DNA of 64,000 nucleotides, from assembly GCF_028583425.1 (NCBI RefSeq), contig NC_072795.1, positions 6,285,001-6,349,000 on the forward strand, given 5' to 3'. Source of the stretch: Eublepharis macularius (lineage: Eukaryota; Chordata; Lepidosauria; Squamata; Eublepharidae). Positions 21,661 through 32,257 of the stretch are shown here, piece by piece (the stretch's first letter is position 1; every line of letters begins with the position of its first letter). The notes under the pieces are model-generated. The model was not told the DNA's origin and did not search any database. It was given only the letters and a program-made list of their open reading frames with translations. Both the position numbers and the translations under genes were made by a program.

Positions 21661-22030
21661 CAGTTAGATCTCCAAGCCCCCTGCAGCAAGGATGCAAGTG
21701 CATTGGTTGAAGCAACTTTATTCAGAGATCTATTCAGTTCAGGTGTGCACTCGTAGGTAGAAGTTGGCAGAAGAGATTATTCAAACAATAGGACTACTGA
21801 TTATAGGGGACGTTCTCCCACCCTTTGCATTCAGGCGCAAAACCCCAAAAAGTTACATGGGAACAAATTAGTTTAGTCTAGACAAAGCACAAAGTGGAAT
21901 CATTCCCTCCTGTGGAAAAGATACATTTCAGTACACAGCTGCAGCTCCGGTCCAAGGACATTCAGAAGTGAAAGCGCATATTTCTTAGAGATAACAAAGG
22001 GGCCACTGGCTCCTTTGGAAATTAGTATTA
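21661..22030 (-). mobile_element. Possible LTR related to the solo LTR at 29641
   Basis: It shares TGGCAGTTAG at its left edge, AACTTTATTCAGAGATC (AATAAA in reverse), GCAGAAG and GGATACATTTC-like segments in the same order. The right end is not defined. Confidence 0.45.
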
Positions 22031-23110
22031 GCAGTCTTGACACCCTCAGATGATATATATAAAATGCATACAATACAGTATTTAACTTTGGCATCGTATT
22101 AGTATAAGAATAAGATGTAGTGTAAGATGCAAAACACAATAAGCACTGATGCTTATATCACTCTCAGTATAAGCTGCATAACACAACAATGGCAGGGATG
22201 CTTGCATACATGACACCCACTCTGGTAAGCTATCCCAAGTGATTGGTTCTGCCCAGAAAAAGCCCACAACCCGATTGTTAGCAAAATGGACCAGCCCTGA
22301 GAGAGGACACCACAAGGTGCAAACATGCACCTCTCCACGTCTTATCTCAAGGGTGCCAAGGAGAGAATTGTGCAGAGGGGCAGGTTCTTCCTCCTGTTTG
22401 ACCACTCTGGTGTGAGAAGACTTCCCAACTTAAAAGCACGAGATCAGCTGGGAAACTGTGGTGTTTCGTCGGCATTGTTCCATCGGCATCTGCCAACTGT
22501 GTGAAGTGACTGTGAGCAGTTGGAAAAGATTAATACAAGCAATGCCCATGAGGAAGTCCCAGTACGAAACGGGGATTGGAAAATTGCTGGCTTAGCCCCA
22601 TAGGGCTGTTCTTGGAGCGAGATTCAGCTCAAGGTCGTTTCCATCTGACCGACTCTTGGTGGTTCTCGAATTAAGAGTTCCAGCTTCAGGCCGTTTTCCA
22701 CCGTTATTGCATCTTCAGATTTGAATTATGGACTCTTCACCGGTTGGACTATTGTCTAAATAGACATTGTATGAACTATGTAGACGGTTATATTGCTGCT
22801 AGTTCTGTATACCTTAACTACTTATGGATGTTGTATATGAAATGTTGTGTATGAAATATTTATGATACTGATATTTATGATATTGATTGACACATAATAC
22901 TTTTGCACTTAGCACTTTATTAAATCTGACATATTTCATATTGCATTGATATTAACAGCTCCGAGTTGTTTTGGGTTCCAACAGTGTGTATATTGGAGGG
23001 ACCCTCGTTGCTTAGCCTACAAATTCAGAGGCAAACACAATGATATTCCATGATCCTTCTTCCCTATAACTTGATTCCTGTCACGCACACATACACCGAG
23101 TGCTTCTTGA
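22031..23110. other. No gene seen; AT-rich, with a weak hammerhead-like motif
   Basis: TGAGGAAGTCCCAGTACGAA at about 22547-22566 has a UGANGA box and a GAA(A) box in hammerhead spacing, but only a 2-bp stem II. The rest is AT-rich with a TTTATTAAATCTGAC tail near 22917. Confidence 0.35.
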
Positions 23111-23240
23111 GGGTTTTATAAAATTGGTTGTGTTTTATTTACTTCATTTACACCCTGCCTTCCTCCCCGAGGACCCAAAACGGCCAACATCATTCTCTTT
23201 TCCTCCATTTTATCCTTACAACAACCCTGTGAGGTAATAG
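23111..23240 (-). mobile_element. SINE 3' fragment
   Basis: TTTTATTTACTTCATTTACA, then CCGAGGACCCAAAACGGCC, then ACAACCCTGTGAGG; same tail family as 7881 and 61250. Confidence 0.6.
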
Positions 23241-23244
23241 GAAA

Positions 23245-23477
23245 GAGCAAGAGTCCAGTAGCACCTATAAGACTAACAAAATTTGTGGTAGAATGTGAGC
23301 TTTCGTGAGTCACAGCTCACTTCTTCAGATAGCAGAGAGTGGGAGATATATTGTAAACTAGAGTGTCTGGTGTCTGAAGTGAGCTGTGACTCATGGAAGC
23401 TCACATCCTGCCACAAATTTTGTTAGTCTTATAGGTGCTGTTTGACTCTTGCTTTTTTCTCCTGCTACAGACAAACA
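23245..23477. mobile_element. Hammerhead-core inverted-repeat element (type b)
   Basis: Inverted arms share AAGACTAACAAAATTTGTGG. The right arm has CTGAAG-TGAGCTGTGACTCA, a stem-loop like hammerhead stem II; the left arm reads the same in reverse with GCTTTCGTGAGTCAC, which is GAAAGC on the minus strand. It abuts the PLE fragment. Confidence 0.6.
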
Positions 23478-23838
23478 CTGTATCCTGAGGAGGTTCTTTT
23501 GCATATGGATTGGTGCTTATGCATATGGAGTGGTCCATATGCAAAAGAACCTCCTCAGGATACAGTGAAGCCTCCCTCCATTAGCATTCCACACCCTGGG
23601 AAACTCTTACAGGATGACTCAGCTCAACCCCACCCCTCCTGAGTAGATACAAATGACCTGCCAACATCTTTCCCACACTGTGACACTGAGAGATCTCTGT
23701 CTTTTGGTGCTACACCTCTGAAGATGCCAGCCACAGCTGCTGGCGAAACGTCAGGAACTACAATGCCAAGACCACGGCTATACAGCCCGGAAAATCCACA
23801 ACAACCATAGTTCTCCGGCTGTGAAAGCCTTCGACATT
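23478..23838 (+). mobile_element. Penelope-like element 3' fragment
   Basis: It encodes the same C-terminus as the PLE at 38750 (YAKEPPQDTVKPPSIS, then HPGKLLQDDSAQPHPS and a stop), followed by the terminal repeat with a hammerhead motif, and ends GTGAAAGCCTTCGAC. A short inverted copy of CATATGCAAAAGAACCTCCT sits at its left edge, as in many PLE insertions. Confidence 0.85.
23713..23755 (+). ncRNA. Hammerhead ribozyme motif in a PLE terminus
   Basis: CTGAAGA, then stem II TGCCAGC/GCTGGCG closed by a CACA-containing loop, then GAAA, then CGTC and AGG pairing with the upstream CCT. This fits a minimal hammerhead with a 2-bp stem III, as reported for PLEs. Cleavage would fall after CGTC (23752). 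Confidence 0.72.
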
Positions 23839-23868
23839 ATATGTGTTTTATATTACTGTAGGGCTTTT

Positions 23869-24148
23869 TTTCAGCTTGAACACGGTGGAATGGAGTTCCA
23901 GAACCTCTTGAAAATGGTCACATGGCTGGTGGCCCCGCCCCATGATCTCCAGGCAAAGGGATGTTTAGATTGCCCTCCACACACCCCTTGTTCCAGCTGA
24001 CCCAAAGTGACATAATTGGTCCTGGGAGCATGTGTGCACTTTGCGTGCGCACATGTGGTACCAGGGGCACCACCTCCTACCAAGAGTTGCCCCCTGTGCT
24101 GGCAACCCACTGAGTTCCACCACCTCTTTTCCCAGAAAAAAAGCCCTG
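23869..24148. mobile_element. hAT-type MITE, TIR CAGGGCTTTTTTTC
   Basis: Ends TAGGGCTTTTTTTC and GAAAAAAAGCCCTG. TSDs TATTACTG (23861-23868) and GATTACTG (24149-24156) match at 7 of 8. Family members are at 41388, 46425 and 55534. Confidence 0.75.
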
Positions 24149-24245
24149 GATTACTGTATTAATTGTAATCTGCCCTGAGCCTGCTGATGCGGGGAGGGCG
24201 GAATATACATCGAATAAAATAAAATAATAAAATAATAAATAAAGA
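24149..24245 (+). mobile_element. Retroelement 3' tail, AATAA-rich end
   Basis: ATCTGCCCTGAGCCTGCTGA, then GCGGGGAGGGCGGAATATA, then a run of AATAAAATAAA; a common squamate SINE/LINE tail. Confidence 0.5.
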
Positions 24246-24489
24246 TTTATATTTGGAAGTGTCCTCCATCTCAGTCTGGTGTGGCGAGAACAGAGACGGT
24301 CTCTTCTCTAGGGTTTTGGGGGGGATGGGCTGGGAGGGTGGCAAGTTGAAAACTGGACAAATTGCAAGATAAGGAAAAGAGATGCTGCGATAAATTTTTT
24401 CCTTACCCAGATTCACGTGTTTAGTGCATTTCAACTTTCCTTCAGCCATAGGTCTGCACATGTGAAAAACATTTTAATGACACAATCAA

Positions 24490-25000
24490 AGGGCCGGCAC
24501 GCCCACTGAGGCAGGTCTGGCCCCTGCCTTGAGCGCTGAGGCACCGAAGGGGGCACCAGGGGCAGGGGCGTGCACCGTGAAGCTGGCGGCAGCAGCGCTG
24601 GTGGCTGAGCGGGAGGGATGGGAAGCTGCAGCTGCTGCAGTCTGCCAACCCTCCCGCCCCACGCTTCCCCCGCCGCCAACACACACCCCCGGCCAGGCGC
24701 AGCAGCCATGGGCCAGGCGTGGCAGGCATCCAGGGCGCCGCGTGGAACAACGGAGCAGGAGGACTGGGAGGATGCACGTGCACCTCCCCAGCCACCCGCC
24801 GCACCCAACTGGGAGTGCTGGCAGCCTCCGCGTGCCATCCCAGCTGCCTGCCGCACCAATGGGGCCGGCTTGCTGCGTGATGATATCACACGCAGTGATG
24901 TCATCACACAGTCCGGGGCACGCGCAGCAACAGACCTGGCGCTGCACCCAGCCTTGGCCGCCAGAAACCCTGGCGCTGCCCCTGCACATGCATTAGGATT
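24490..25000. mobile_element. GC-rich hAT-like element related to 5831-6235
   Basis: It shares the AGGGCCGGC-type left end and the CCAGGGTTTCTGGCG segment (in reverse) with the copy at 5831, and has TGATGTCATCA palindromes at 24880-24910. No clear TSD. Frames of 120-167 codons on both strands are composition shadows. Confidence 0.5.
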
Positions 25001-25798
25001 TCTAAAACTCTTTGTGGCTGTGGAGGAAGGCTAATTTGCAAACCCATTCCAACTTTCCTGCACGGGTGACTTTGGCCTTTGTCTCATTTATGGGTGTTGA
25101 CTGGGTAGGGGCTCTTATCTCTCTCTCTGCTCTGCGTCCTTTCTGGAGTTCACTTCCTGCTTGCGTATAACATGCAGCTGTCGGCCTTTTAAAGTTTAGC
25201 TGGTTTTTTTTTTTTAATGCGGTCGTATTTTACCTTTATTGTGTATTAATGTTCTCATTGTCCCCGTTGGCAGGCAGAATGGTGGTATATAAACAGTTTA
25301 AATAAACAGTAAATGTAAATCCTAGAAGACAGCAAGCCACCAAGGCTGCTGGCCTAAAGGAGAGAGGGCGGGGTATCAGACACCAGGAATGCCAGCTTCA
25401 CCTCCTGTGCCCTACCAGGGTTGTGCCTACACACAGGGCCCAAAACAACGAAATCCCTGCAGTGAGAGAAGCTGAACTTAGTAACACAGCCTGCAAATTA
25501 CGCACACTTCCATGATTTCTTGCAATTTGTAAAAATGTCTTTGCTTTTGTCAGTTAGAGGAAGGGCCAAAGGAGCTATGCCCAGAATGAAGTCCAGCCTG
25601 CAACTGCTGAAAATCTTGCTTGTGTATCTGCTGTGGATTCCTTTCCTTTTTTCATTTGTGTTTTTCCCCTCAGAGAATCCAGGTGGCAGTGTAAATTTGC
25701 CACATTCCAGTGTTTTCTGTGTTATTGTTCCGGTGGCTTTTTTTCCTACTTAAAATTCAACCTATTTACATTTATTTATTGATGTTACCAGTGGTCAT
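25001..25798. other. No gene seen; one retroelement tail
   Basis: About 25240-25315 (CCCGTTGGCAGGCAGAATGG, TATATAAACAGTTTAAATAAA) resembles a retroelement 3' tail. The rest is unique. Confidence 0.4.
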
Positions 25799-26224
25799 TT
25801 CGTAGAAAAAGAGCTGGAGGAACTCATTAGCATAGCTCATTCGCATATGCCACGTCTCTTGCCATCAGTGGAAGTGTGTCATTAGCATGACTGATTTGCA
25901 TATGCCACACCCCCTGACATCACCTTTCCTGGCTGTTTTGGACCCAATCTTGGCTATTCAGGGCCGAAATTGGGCCCAAAATGGCAAAAGGGGGTTGAAA
26001 ATAGCCCAAAAAGGGGCCCAAAATGGTCAGGATCAGGCCACTACTGAGCAGGAGAGTGATCCACCACCCATCAGAGGCCCGATCGGGGCCATTTCGGCCC
26101 CAGCCCAGGCCAAAACGGGCCCAAAATGGCTGAGAGTCAGGTGCACGGGGCCACCTGTCATGTGACCTCTTTGGGGAACTTCCGGAACTGCGTTCCTGCG
26201 CGTTCCCCCTCGAAATGAGCCCTG
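25799..26224. mobile_element. hAT-type element, TIR CAGTGGTCATTTCGTAGAA
   Basis: Ends CAGTGGTCATTTCG and CGAAATGAGCCCTG. The TSD GATGTTAC is exact at 25791-25798 and 26225-26232. The interior repeats GGGCCCAAAATGG/CGGCC motifs. A second copy in the other orientation is at 54851. Confidence 0.8.
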
Positions 26225-26274
26225 GATGTTACTTACAGCCTATCTTTCTTGCTGGGACTCAAGGCGGATTGGAT

Positions 26275-26477
26275 GAACACACATGAAACTGCCTTATATC
26301 GAATCAGAACCTTGGTCCATCAAAATCAGTATCGTCTTCTCAAACTGGCGGTGGCTTTCCAGTGTCTCAGGCGGAGGTCTTTCGCTTCGCTTACTGCCTA
26401 GTCCTCTAAATTGGAGATGCCGATTGAACCTGGAGCATTCTGCATGCCAAGCAGTTGCTCTGCCACTGAGCTGCAGA
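26275..26477 (-). mobile_element. tRNA-derived SINE (second family)
   Basis: The minus strand begins GCTCAGTGGCAGAGCAACTG (A-box region), then GGTTCAATC (B-box region), and ends AGGCAGTTTCATGTGTG. A head different from the 7321 family. Confidence 0.75.
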
Positions 26478-27440
26478 GTAAGTCGATACAATCAACAGGT
26501 TGAGACATCCAATAGATAATGCAATAAGATTTGACTTGTAGAAATATGGAACCAACCAGCATGTGTAAGCTTGCCCAGTTTTGAACAGCAAAGTATAACG
26601 GGTGCTTCTCAAACCTACTTTCCCTTTAAATTTTGCTCCTCTCTATTGTTTTACATCAACTTTTCCTTCTCAGATTTATTATTTATTTCCTTTTTATTCT
26701 CAGTGGTGGCAGCATTCCTAAATAAACCTCGATTATTGTCCCGGGGAGGCTGTAGTCAGTGTTTTTCTGTAGTCACTGTTTAACAGCGATTGGCTGTTAT
26801 TCTCTCCCCCGCTTACAGTCAGGTGAATATAAAATAAAAAGCATGAATGAGCAACTGCTTTGGCCCCCAGAAGAGAAAGGCAGTAATGAATCCACCCACT
26901 CCAAACAATAATTCGTTTTGGAATACCACAGCCCCTGCTAGTTAATAGGAAATAACTAATTATTTTGAGAAACAGAAGTTGCCATTAGCCAACAAAGAGG
27001 AAGGAGCAACATTTAAAAAGTCAGCTGCAAGGAGAAGCGGAACTTTTGCTGAACGACACTGACTTCAAAGTGAATATGCAATAGTCTCTTGCCTGTAGGG
27101 ATGTGCGTTGCTGGGTGTTTATGGGGAGTCTAGCACTATGCGAAATGCTCTGGGGAACCCTAGCCTGCTAACAGCAAATTGCACAAAAAGGAATGCTGAG
27201 CACTGAAATAACAGGAAGCATCGGAAATACACATTCAAGATACCTCCTCAGTCGTAACGGCTAGAAACGTCACCTGTGCTTTTGAAGGGAGGGCTTGTTT
27301 GGTTTGGTTTTCTAAAATTTGAAAACATGGGCTTGCGACTGTGCACAATAATCTGGGTTCCATGACAAGCGAGCAAGCATGCCAATAGGGTGCACATGTC
27401 TCCAAACCTGTGCTTGTCTCATTCACATGTTATTTTTTCA
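26478..27440. other. No gene seen; unique sequence
   Basis: No repeat ends were seen across nearly 1 kb, making it one of the cleaner unique blocks. No splice-bounded frame was noticed. Confidence 0.45.
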
Positions 27441-27640
27441 CTAGCAACAAAGCCTGTTCTGGGGGAAGTACAATGGGCTCTAGAAAGGGGAGGGTGAGCA
27501 GGCAGGCATTTCCTCCTCCTCCATTACTGATCCTGGCAGGATGAAGGCAAGGGGGCAGGCATGGCCGCCGCCTCTACTCTTGATGCTGGCTGACTGCCCA
27601 GCCACCTCAGCCAGCATCACATTCTCCGTCTCAAGGTGGC
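27441..27640 (-). mobile_element. Helitron-like 3' end fragment
   Basis: The minus strand ends in the hairpin-bearing terminus GGCTTTGTTGCTAG, the same type as at 37953 and 47118, preceded by TCTAGAGCCCATTGTACTTC. The 5' side is not resolved. Confidence 0.6.
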
Positions 27641-28169
27641 AGTGGGCGTACTCAAATCCCTGTGCAATCCCCTGAACTCCAAGGGATTTACTTGTGAATA
27701 TGTACGCTTAGGGATGTATTCTGTGAGGATGTGTGCAAAAATGCTACGTTTTAGGCCGATTTTGACCCCACTGCATCCGCGCAGTTTCTGGTTTTCAACA
27801 GGAAGTGACATCATCTTGGCCTGTGGAGTGCACAAGAAACATGGAGTATGTCCAGCATAGAGTTTCCAGGTCCCCTTACCCTCCCAGCTGGTGTAATAAC
27901 ATCACTTCAGGAAGTGATATTGTTGCACTTGCTTGAAGAGTTTGGCCTCTGGACCCATTCCCCAGGCCCTTTCCCCCCACTGGCCAGGTGAGTGGGGGGG
28001 GCAGAGGTTGGGAGCAGGGGGTCCACTGCCCCCACTGGGGGACTGGCAGCCCTAGTTCAGTATTCAGTTTGAAACCATCTGGCAAACCTACCAGTGTCAG
28101 GAAAACCTACCAGTGCCAGGAAACAATTTCGGGGAGAGGCTTCAACCTCTATGCCCTGTTGTGGGCCCT
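27641..28169. other. No gene seen; dispersed repeat piece
   Basis: 27860-28060 resembles 17745-17975 (ATCACTTCAGGAAGTGATAT and a CCCTAG end). Family unknown. Confidence 0.4.
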
Positions 28170-28252
28170 TCATAGCAACTAGTTGGCCACTGTGTGAAAC
28201 AAAATGCTGGACTAGAGGGGCTACTGGTCTGAACGCTCTTCTTATGTTCCCA
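28170..28252 (+). mobile_element. CR1-type LINE 3' tip
   Basis: TTGGCCACTGTGTGAAACAA, then ATGCTGGACTAGAGGGGC, then CTCTTCTTATGTTCC; the usual CR1 3' end of amniotes. Confidence 0.65.
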
Positions 28253-28787
28253 GTAGGGCTGCCAGACCCCTTGCTATGGTGGGACGTCTCCTGTCGGCAG
28301 CCTTTGTTGCCTGCTGCCACTCCAAGCGGTGGCACAAGAAAAAAAATTAGAATTCAGCACCCTGTATTGGTTTTCTTCAGAAGTGACATCAAGGCATACA
28401 AGACACTGCAGCCCTGCCCCATGTCCCCACCCTCGAAGCTCCCACCACTTTCCAGGAACAACTTGGCAACAACCCTAATTCTCAGGCTTTCTGCTATAAA
28501 ATGGAGGAAGAAGGTAACCTATTTTAATCTGCCTGAAAGAGGAATCTGCGGTGTGGCTGTCAGGGAGTGTCTCTGGCACCAATATAGGGGATAGGCAGAG
28601 GTAAACTCCACTTTCAAAACAGTGCAGAGCAACTTTTAGCCCTTCAAAGGGCTTTCCCCCTTTGCCTACCAAGCCAGGCTGCAGTGCTGTTGCGTGGCTT
28701 GGTGCAGAAAGGGAAAGGGGGAGGCGAAACTCAGGGCTCACAGATCCCATGGCACATTCATCATGGTAGTTGTGAATTCCCTGCATT
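28253..28787. other. No gene seen
   Basis: Unnamed repetitive-looking sequence starting TAGGGCTGCCAGACC. The 166-codon plus frame at 28094-28594 shows no domain. Confidence 0.35.
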
Positions 28788-28852
28788 GTGCAAGGGGTTG
28801 GACTAGATGACCCTGGAGATCCCTTCCAACCCTATGATTCTATGATTCTTAT
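28788..28852 (+). mobile_element. CR1 LINE 3' tip with ATTCTATG repeats
   Basis: GTTGGACTAGATGACCCTGG, then CCAACCCTATGATTCTATG, the classic CR1 terminus. Confidence 0.85.
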
Positions 28853-28934
28853 CTTGCTTGTGCTTTTGTGCAAGTTTGATGTAGAAAAGAAGGGGTGGAT
28901 GCCATTCCCCCCTGCTGCTATACCGCTTGCTGCT

Positions 28935-29135
28935 GGGGTTGCCAGCTTCCAGGTTGGTCCCAGAATTACAACTGATGTCCAGACTGCACAGATGAATCCC
29001 CTTGGAGGAAATGGCAGCTCCGGAGGGCAGGCTCTGTGGCATCACATCTCTGCTGTGCTCCCTCCCTCAGCTCTGACCTCTGCAAGCATGCTCTTAAATC
29101 TCCAGGAATTTCCAAAGCAGGAGTTGGCAACCCTA
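28935..29135 (+). mobile_element. TAGGGTTGCCA-family short element
   Basis: GGGGTTGCCAGCTTCCAGG to GAGTTGGCAACCCTA. Confidence 0.78.
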
Positions 29136-29570
29136 GCCACTGCCATGGCTGAGGTGCGTTTTTCATGGAGCTTCGGTCAGGGATCCTTAATATGGAATTA
29201 AGGTGAAGCGGCTTGCATTGGGGAGTGTGTCCCTCTCAGCCTAAGAATTGCAGACTGGCATGGGAGAAACCTCTTTCCTGTTAAAGGCACATGTGATTTC
29301 ATCCGCCGTCCGATCTGTTGACGCAAGCTGGCTGACCACAAAGGCGGCCATTCAGCTCCCTGTCGGCACCTCTTTGCCTTCTGCACGTCATCTCATTGAC
29401 CCACTTCTGCTAGTCCATTTAAAGTCCCCGACACCTGCTCTGCTCCCTAAGCAGCTTTGGATGAAGAGGCTGGAGATGTCAGACAGAGCAGCTCATCCCA
29501 GGCCCAAGTGGGGCAGGCGTAGTTGGCGGCAGGGATGCAGGTCACAAGAGAGCAACAGAGCTTGGGAAGT
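29136..29570. other. No gene seen; unique sequence
   Basis: No repeat ends. The 141-codon plus frame at 29248-29673 runs into the next element and has no domain. Confidence 0.4.
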
Positions 29571-30200
29571 AGGGTTGCCAACCTCCAGGTGGGGGAGTAG
29601 CACTCTCCTGGAATTAAAATTGATCTCCAGACCACATGTCTGGCAGTTAGGTCCCCAAGTTTTCCACAGTTAACACACAGGTGTTCCAGTTGAAGTAACT
29701 TTATTAGAGATCCATTCAGTACAAGGTGCATAGACAGTGCAATTGGCAGAAGTGAAGTGTGTGGAGCTAGCAATGTTAGTTATAGGGAATCTTCCCGCCT
29801 TTGGGAAAGAAAACCGTTAACGGGGGTTGGGGTTGGGTGAGACATTGTTTTAGAGTAGACAGTGAGAAAGATGAACTTATCTTTGCTTCTCAAGAAGGAT
29901 ACATTTCGAGCCAGTCTCAGCCAGCAGTCAAGGACACTGGCTCAGCAGAGCGAGAAAGCAAAAGTAAACATTAGCAAGATAACCTTCTGGCATTACAGCA
30001 ATAAAGAACTCTCCATACTCTCAGAGACCAGGGAAGAGAGGCTAATACACATTAATGACAGATATGCAGAAGGCATATCAGTTCCCCTGGAGAAAGTGGC
30101 AGCTGCACAAGGTGGACCCTATGGAAACAGAGCTCCTTTTCCTCCCCAAACTCTGCCCTCCCGAGGATCCACCCCCCAAACTGCTGGAAATTTCCCTGGA
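29571..30200 (+). mobile_element. TAGGGTTGCCA-family element split by a solo LTR
   Basis: The left part is 29571-29640 (AGGGTTGCCAACCTCCAGGT to GATCTCCAGACCACA). It resumes at 30076 with TATCAGTTCCCCTGGAGAAA. Removing 29641-30075 restores the family order. Confidence 0.7.
29641..30075 (-). mobile_element. Solo LTR
   Basis: On the minus strand it begins TGCCTTCTGC and ends CTAACTGCCA (TG...CA) and carries AATAAA in CTAATAAAGTTACTTC. It sits inside another repeat. Flanks TGTC/TATC are a 3-of-4 match to a 4-bp TSD. No internal region remains. A probable relative is at 21661. Confidence 0.65.
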
Positions 30201-30974
30201 GGGGGGGTCCCTGGAGGGGAGTCTGGAGGGGGGGGTCTGTGCAGGTGCATTTTTGAAACGGCTGCATTTTCCAGTCTGCTGGACTTTGCAACTCGCGTTT
30301 TAGCCCCCACTCTTTGGCCTCTACTGGCCCAAATCCTGCCAAAATAAAAAAAGGGAACTGTGGCAGGTTAATGAACTCTTGACTGTTAACTGTTTGAATG
30401 AAGTCAACCATGCAATATTATTTTTAAGACCTTTTTTTAAAATTCCAAGTGTATTTTTAAAACGTATACTCTTCTTTCCTGTTTTCTTTCAAGATGACTT
30501 AGAATCGGTTAAGAGTGCTTTGACAAACGGTTCCTCTTTCACGATGTACATTCAAAGCACAACTTTCTCACCTTTCCCCTCCCACGGTAAGCCAAAAAGA
30601 GTCCCACCCGCCTTCCCCTGGTAGGAACATTTCAGGAAGCATTTCTGCTACAGCCGCACAAGGTGGATACAAGAACATCACCCTGGGAGGACTGGATCCA
30701 GCACAGAAACATGGTTAATGGAGATGGCCAAACTATGGCTTGGATCCAGCACCATGTTTCTGTGCTGGACCCAAGCCATAATTGGATCATCTCCATTGCT
30801 GGCCTTGCTCAAACAGGTCAGGCAGGTTTTTGAAACAGCACAAAAAACCTGAAAATCTGATTGAGCAGGTTGTGAAAGAGGTGAGTATAAACAACACTGG
30901 CGGCAATCCTGTTTTTAGTCCACCTACAAAAAAGGTGAGAAGTCACAATGGATGTTATGATGCTCCAAGTCTAA
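30201..30974. other. No complete gene; contains a candidate exon and an inverted repeat
   Basis: See 30494-30586 for the exon candidate. At 30688-30775 an inverted repeat pairs GGATCCAGCACAGAAACATG with CATGTTTCTGTGCTGGACCC, probably a small MITE remnant. Confidence 0.45.
30494..30586 (+). other. Candidate host exon (unproven)
   Basis: A 93-base segment follows a strong pyrimidine tract ending TTTTCTTTCAAG and precedes GTAAGCC. In one phase (2 nt, 30 codons, 1 nt) it is open and reads DLESVKSALTNGSS near its start; the other two phases have stops at once. Its length is a multiple of three with symmetric phases. I do not recognise the protein. It could be chance. Confidence 0.25.
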
Positions 30975-31077
30975 CTTGATTGATTGATTGATTTGATTTG
31001 ATTTGATTTGATTTGATTTGATTTGATTTGATTTGATTTGATTTGATTTGATTTGATTTGATTTGATTTGATTTACA
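30975..31077. repeat. (TGATT)n microsatellite
   Basis: TGAT units turn into about 18 TGATT units, ending at a retroelement-like tail. Confidence 0.95.
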
Positions 31078-31440
31078 TCTTTTATAGTCCACCTTTTTCA
31101 CTGAGACTCAAGGCGGATTACACAGTATGAGGTTAATACAATCAGTATCAAAGTAAGTACATTTCAATACAATACCATAAAGTAAACATATACACATTTA
31201 AAGACATAGCATTAGCAAGGATCCAAGACATAGTGGAGATACTGAAGCAAAACATAATCAATTCTGGGACTAACATTAGACAGCATGGAGCGATGGTTGT
31301 ACATAGGAGTACATATGTAAAGCAGCAGATAATATATGAGACAAAAATGGTGATGAAGTCTATGATCCCATCCCTACAATGCAGCCCTCCCATTTGATTG
31401 ATTGATTGATTGATAGCTCACCTTTCTCCCTGAGACTAAA
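31078..31440 (-). mobile_element. LINE 3'-UTR-like fragment (same family as 15056)
   Basis: It shares GACTCAAGGCGGATTACACA, GGTTAATACAATC-like and GATGAAGTCTATGATC-like blocks with 15056-15300. A TGAT tract and a second short piece of the same tail follow at 31395-31450. Confidence 0.5.
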
Positions 31441-32257
31441 GGCAGATTACAGAATGGAGGGGGGGGGAATTCTGCAAGGGGGGGGAGCATGACCCATTTG
31501 TTCCTTGCTCCTTTTGGAGTCAGCACGTGGCCTGGAAGCCAGCCCAGTGTGTTCTTTAAAAAAGCCACAATTTAAAAATTCTGAATTGACTGTCTCTGAG
31601 CACAAACAGAGTTTCTTTCTCTCCTCCCTCAGCAAAGTTTAAAAAAAAATAGGTCATTTAAAAGTTCTCCTAATCATATGCAAAATCCTTCCTGTGAAAT
31701 GCTCCTATCCTACCCTAATTTTGGGGTATTCCTTGAAGACAAGCCTCCTTAGAAAGCAGGAATCCATCATTAGGAACAGAATGTTTTTCTGGGGCTATTG
31801 GGGCTATAAATGGGTGCGGAGAGGAAGGAGGCTTCTGAGCTCCGCGTGATTGACACAACTTCAGGGCATCAGCTGCCAAAGGAGGGGAGGGGCTCCGTCC
31901 ATCTTAAACCCTGATTGCTTCATCCATTCTGTCTCCATGGCAATGGTGACCTCACAGAGGGACAGGCAATCTGGGCCGGTCACCCTGGCAACCATTCCAA
32001 TGACATCAAACATCAGGCTCCCATTCCCAAGGCAACCTTTTGAAGCAAGCCAAAAAAAAAAAACTTTTAAAAGTTATTTGCAGGCTTCGGGTTTAACTTT
32101 GCCAGAGTGAAGGAGGCAAAGTCCTGCCTGAATTGGCAAGAGACGGGACTTGTTCTCCTGCTTGGATTGCGCTTATCCTGGGGGACTCCTGAAAATTCCC
32201 TTTTGTCCTTTCTTCAGGAGAGATGCAGGGCCTCTCCCCCCATCCTGATAGATCCAG
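31441..32257. other. No gene seen; unique sequence
   Basis: Short homopolymer runs at 31459 and 32052. No transposon ends or domains. Confidence 0.4.

Noticed and set aside
24431..25034. Frames of 120-167 codons on both strands
   Set aside because: GC-rich transposon interior; codon content mirrors base composition on both strands.
28094..28594. A 166-codon plus frame
   Set aside because: It runs through a CR1 tip and other repeat pieces, with no domain.
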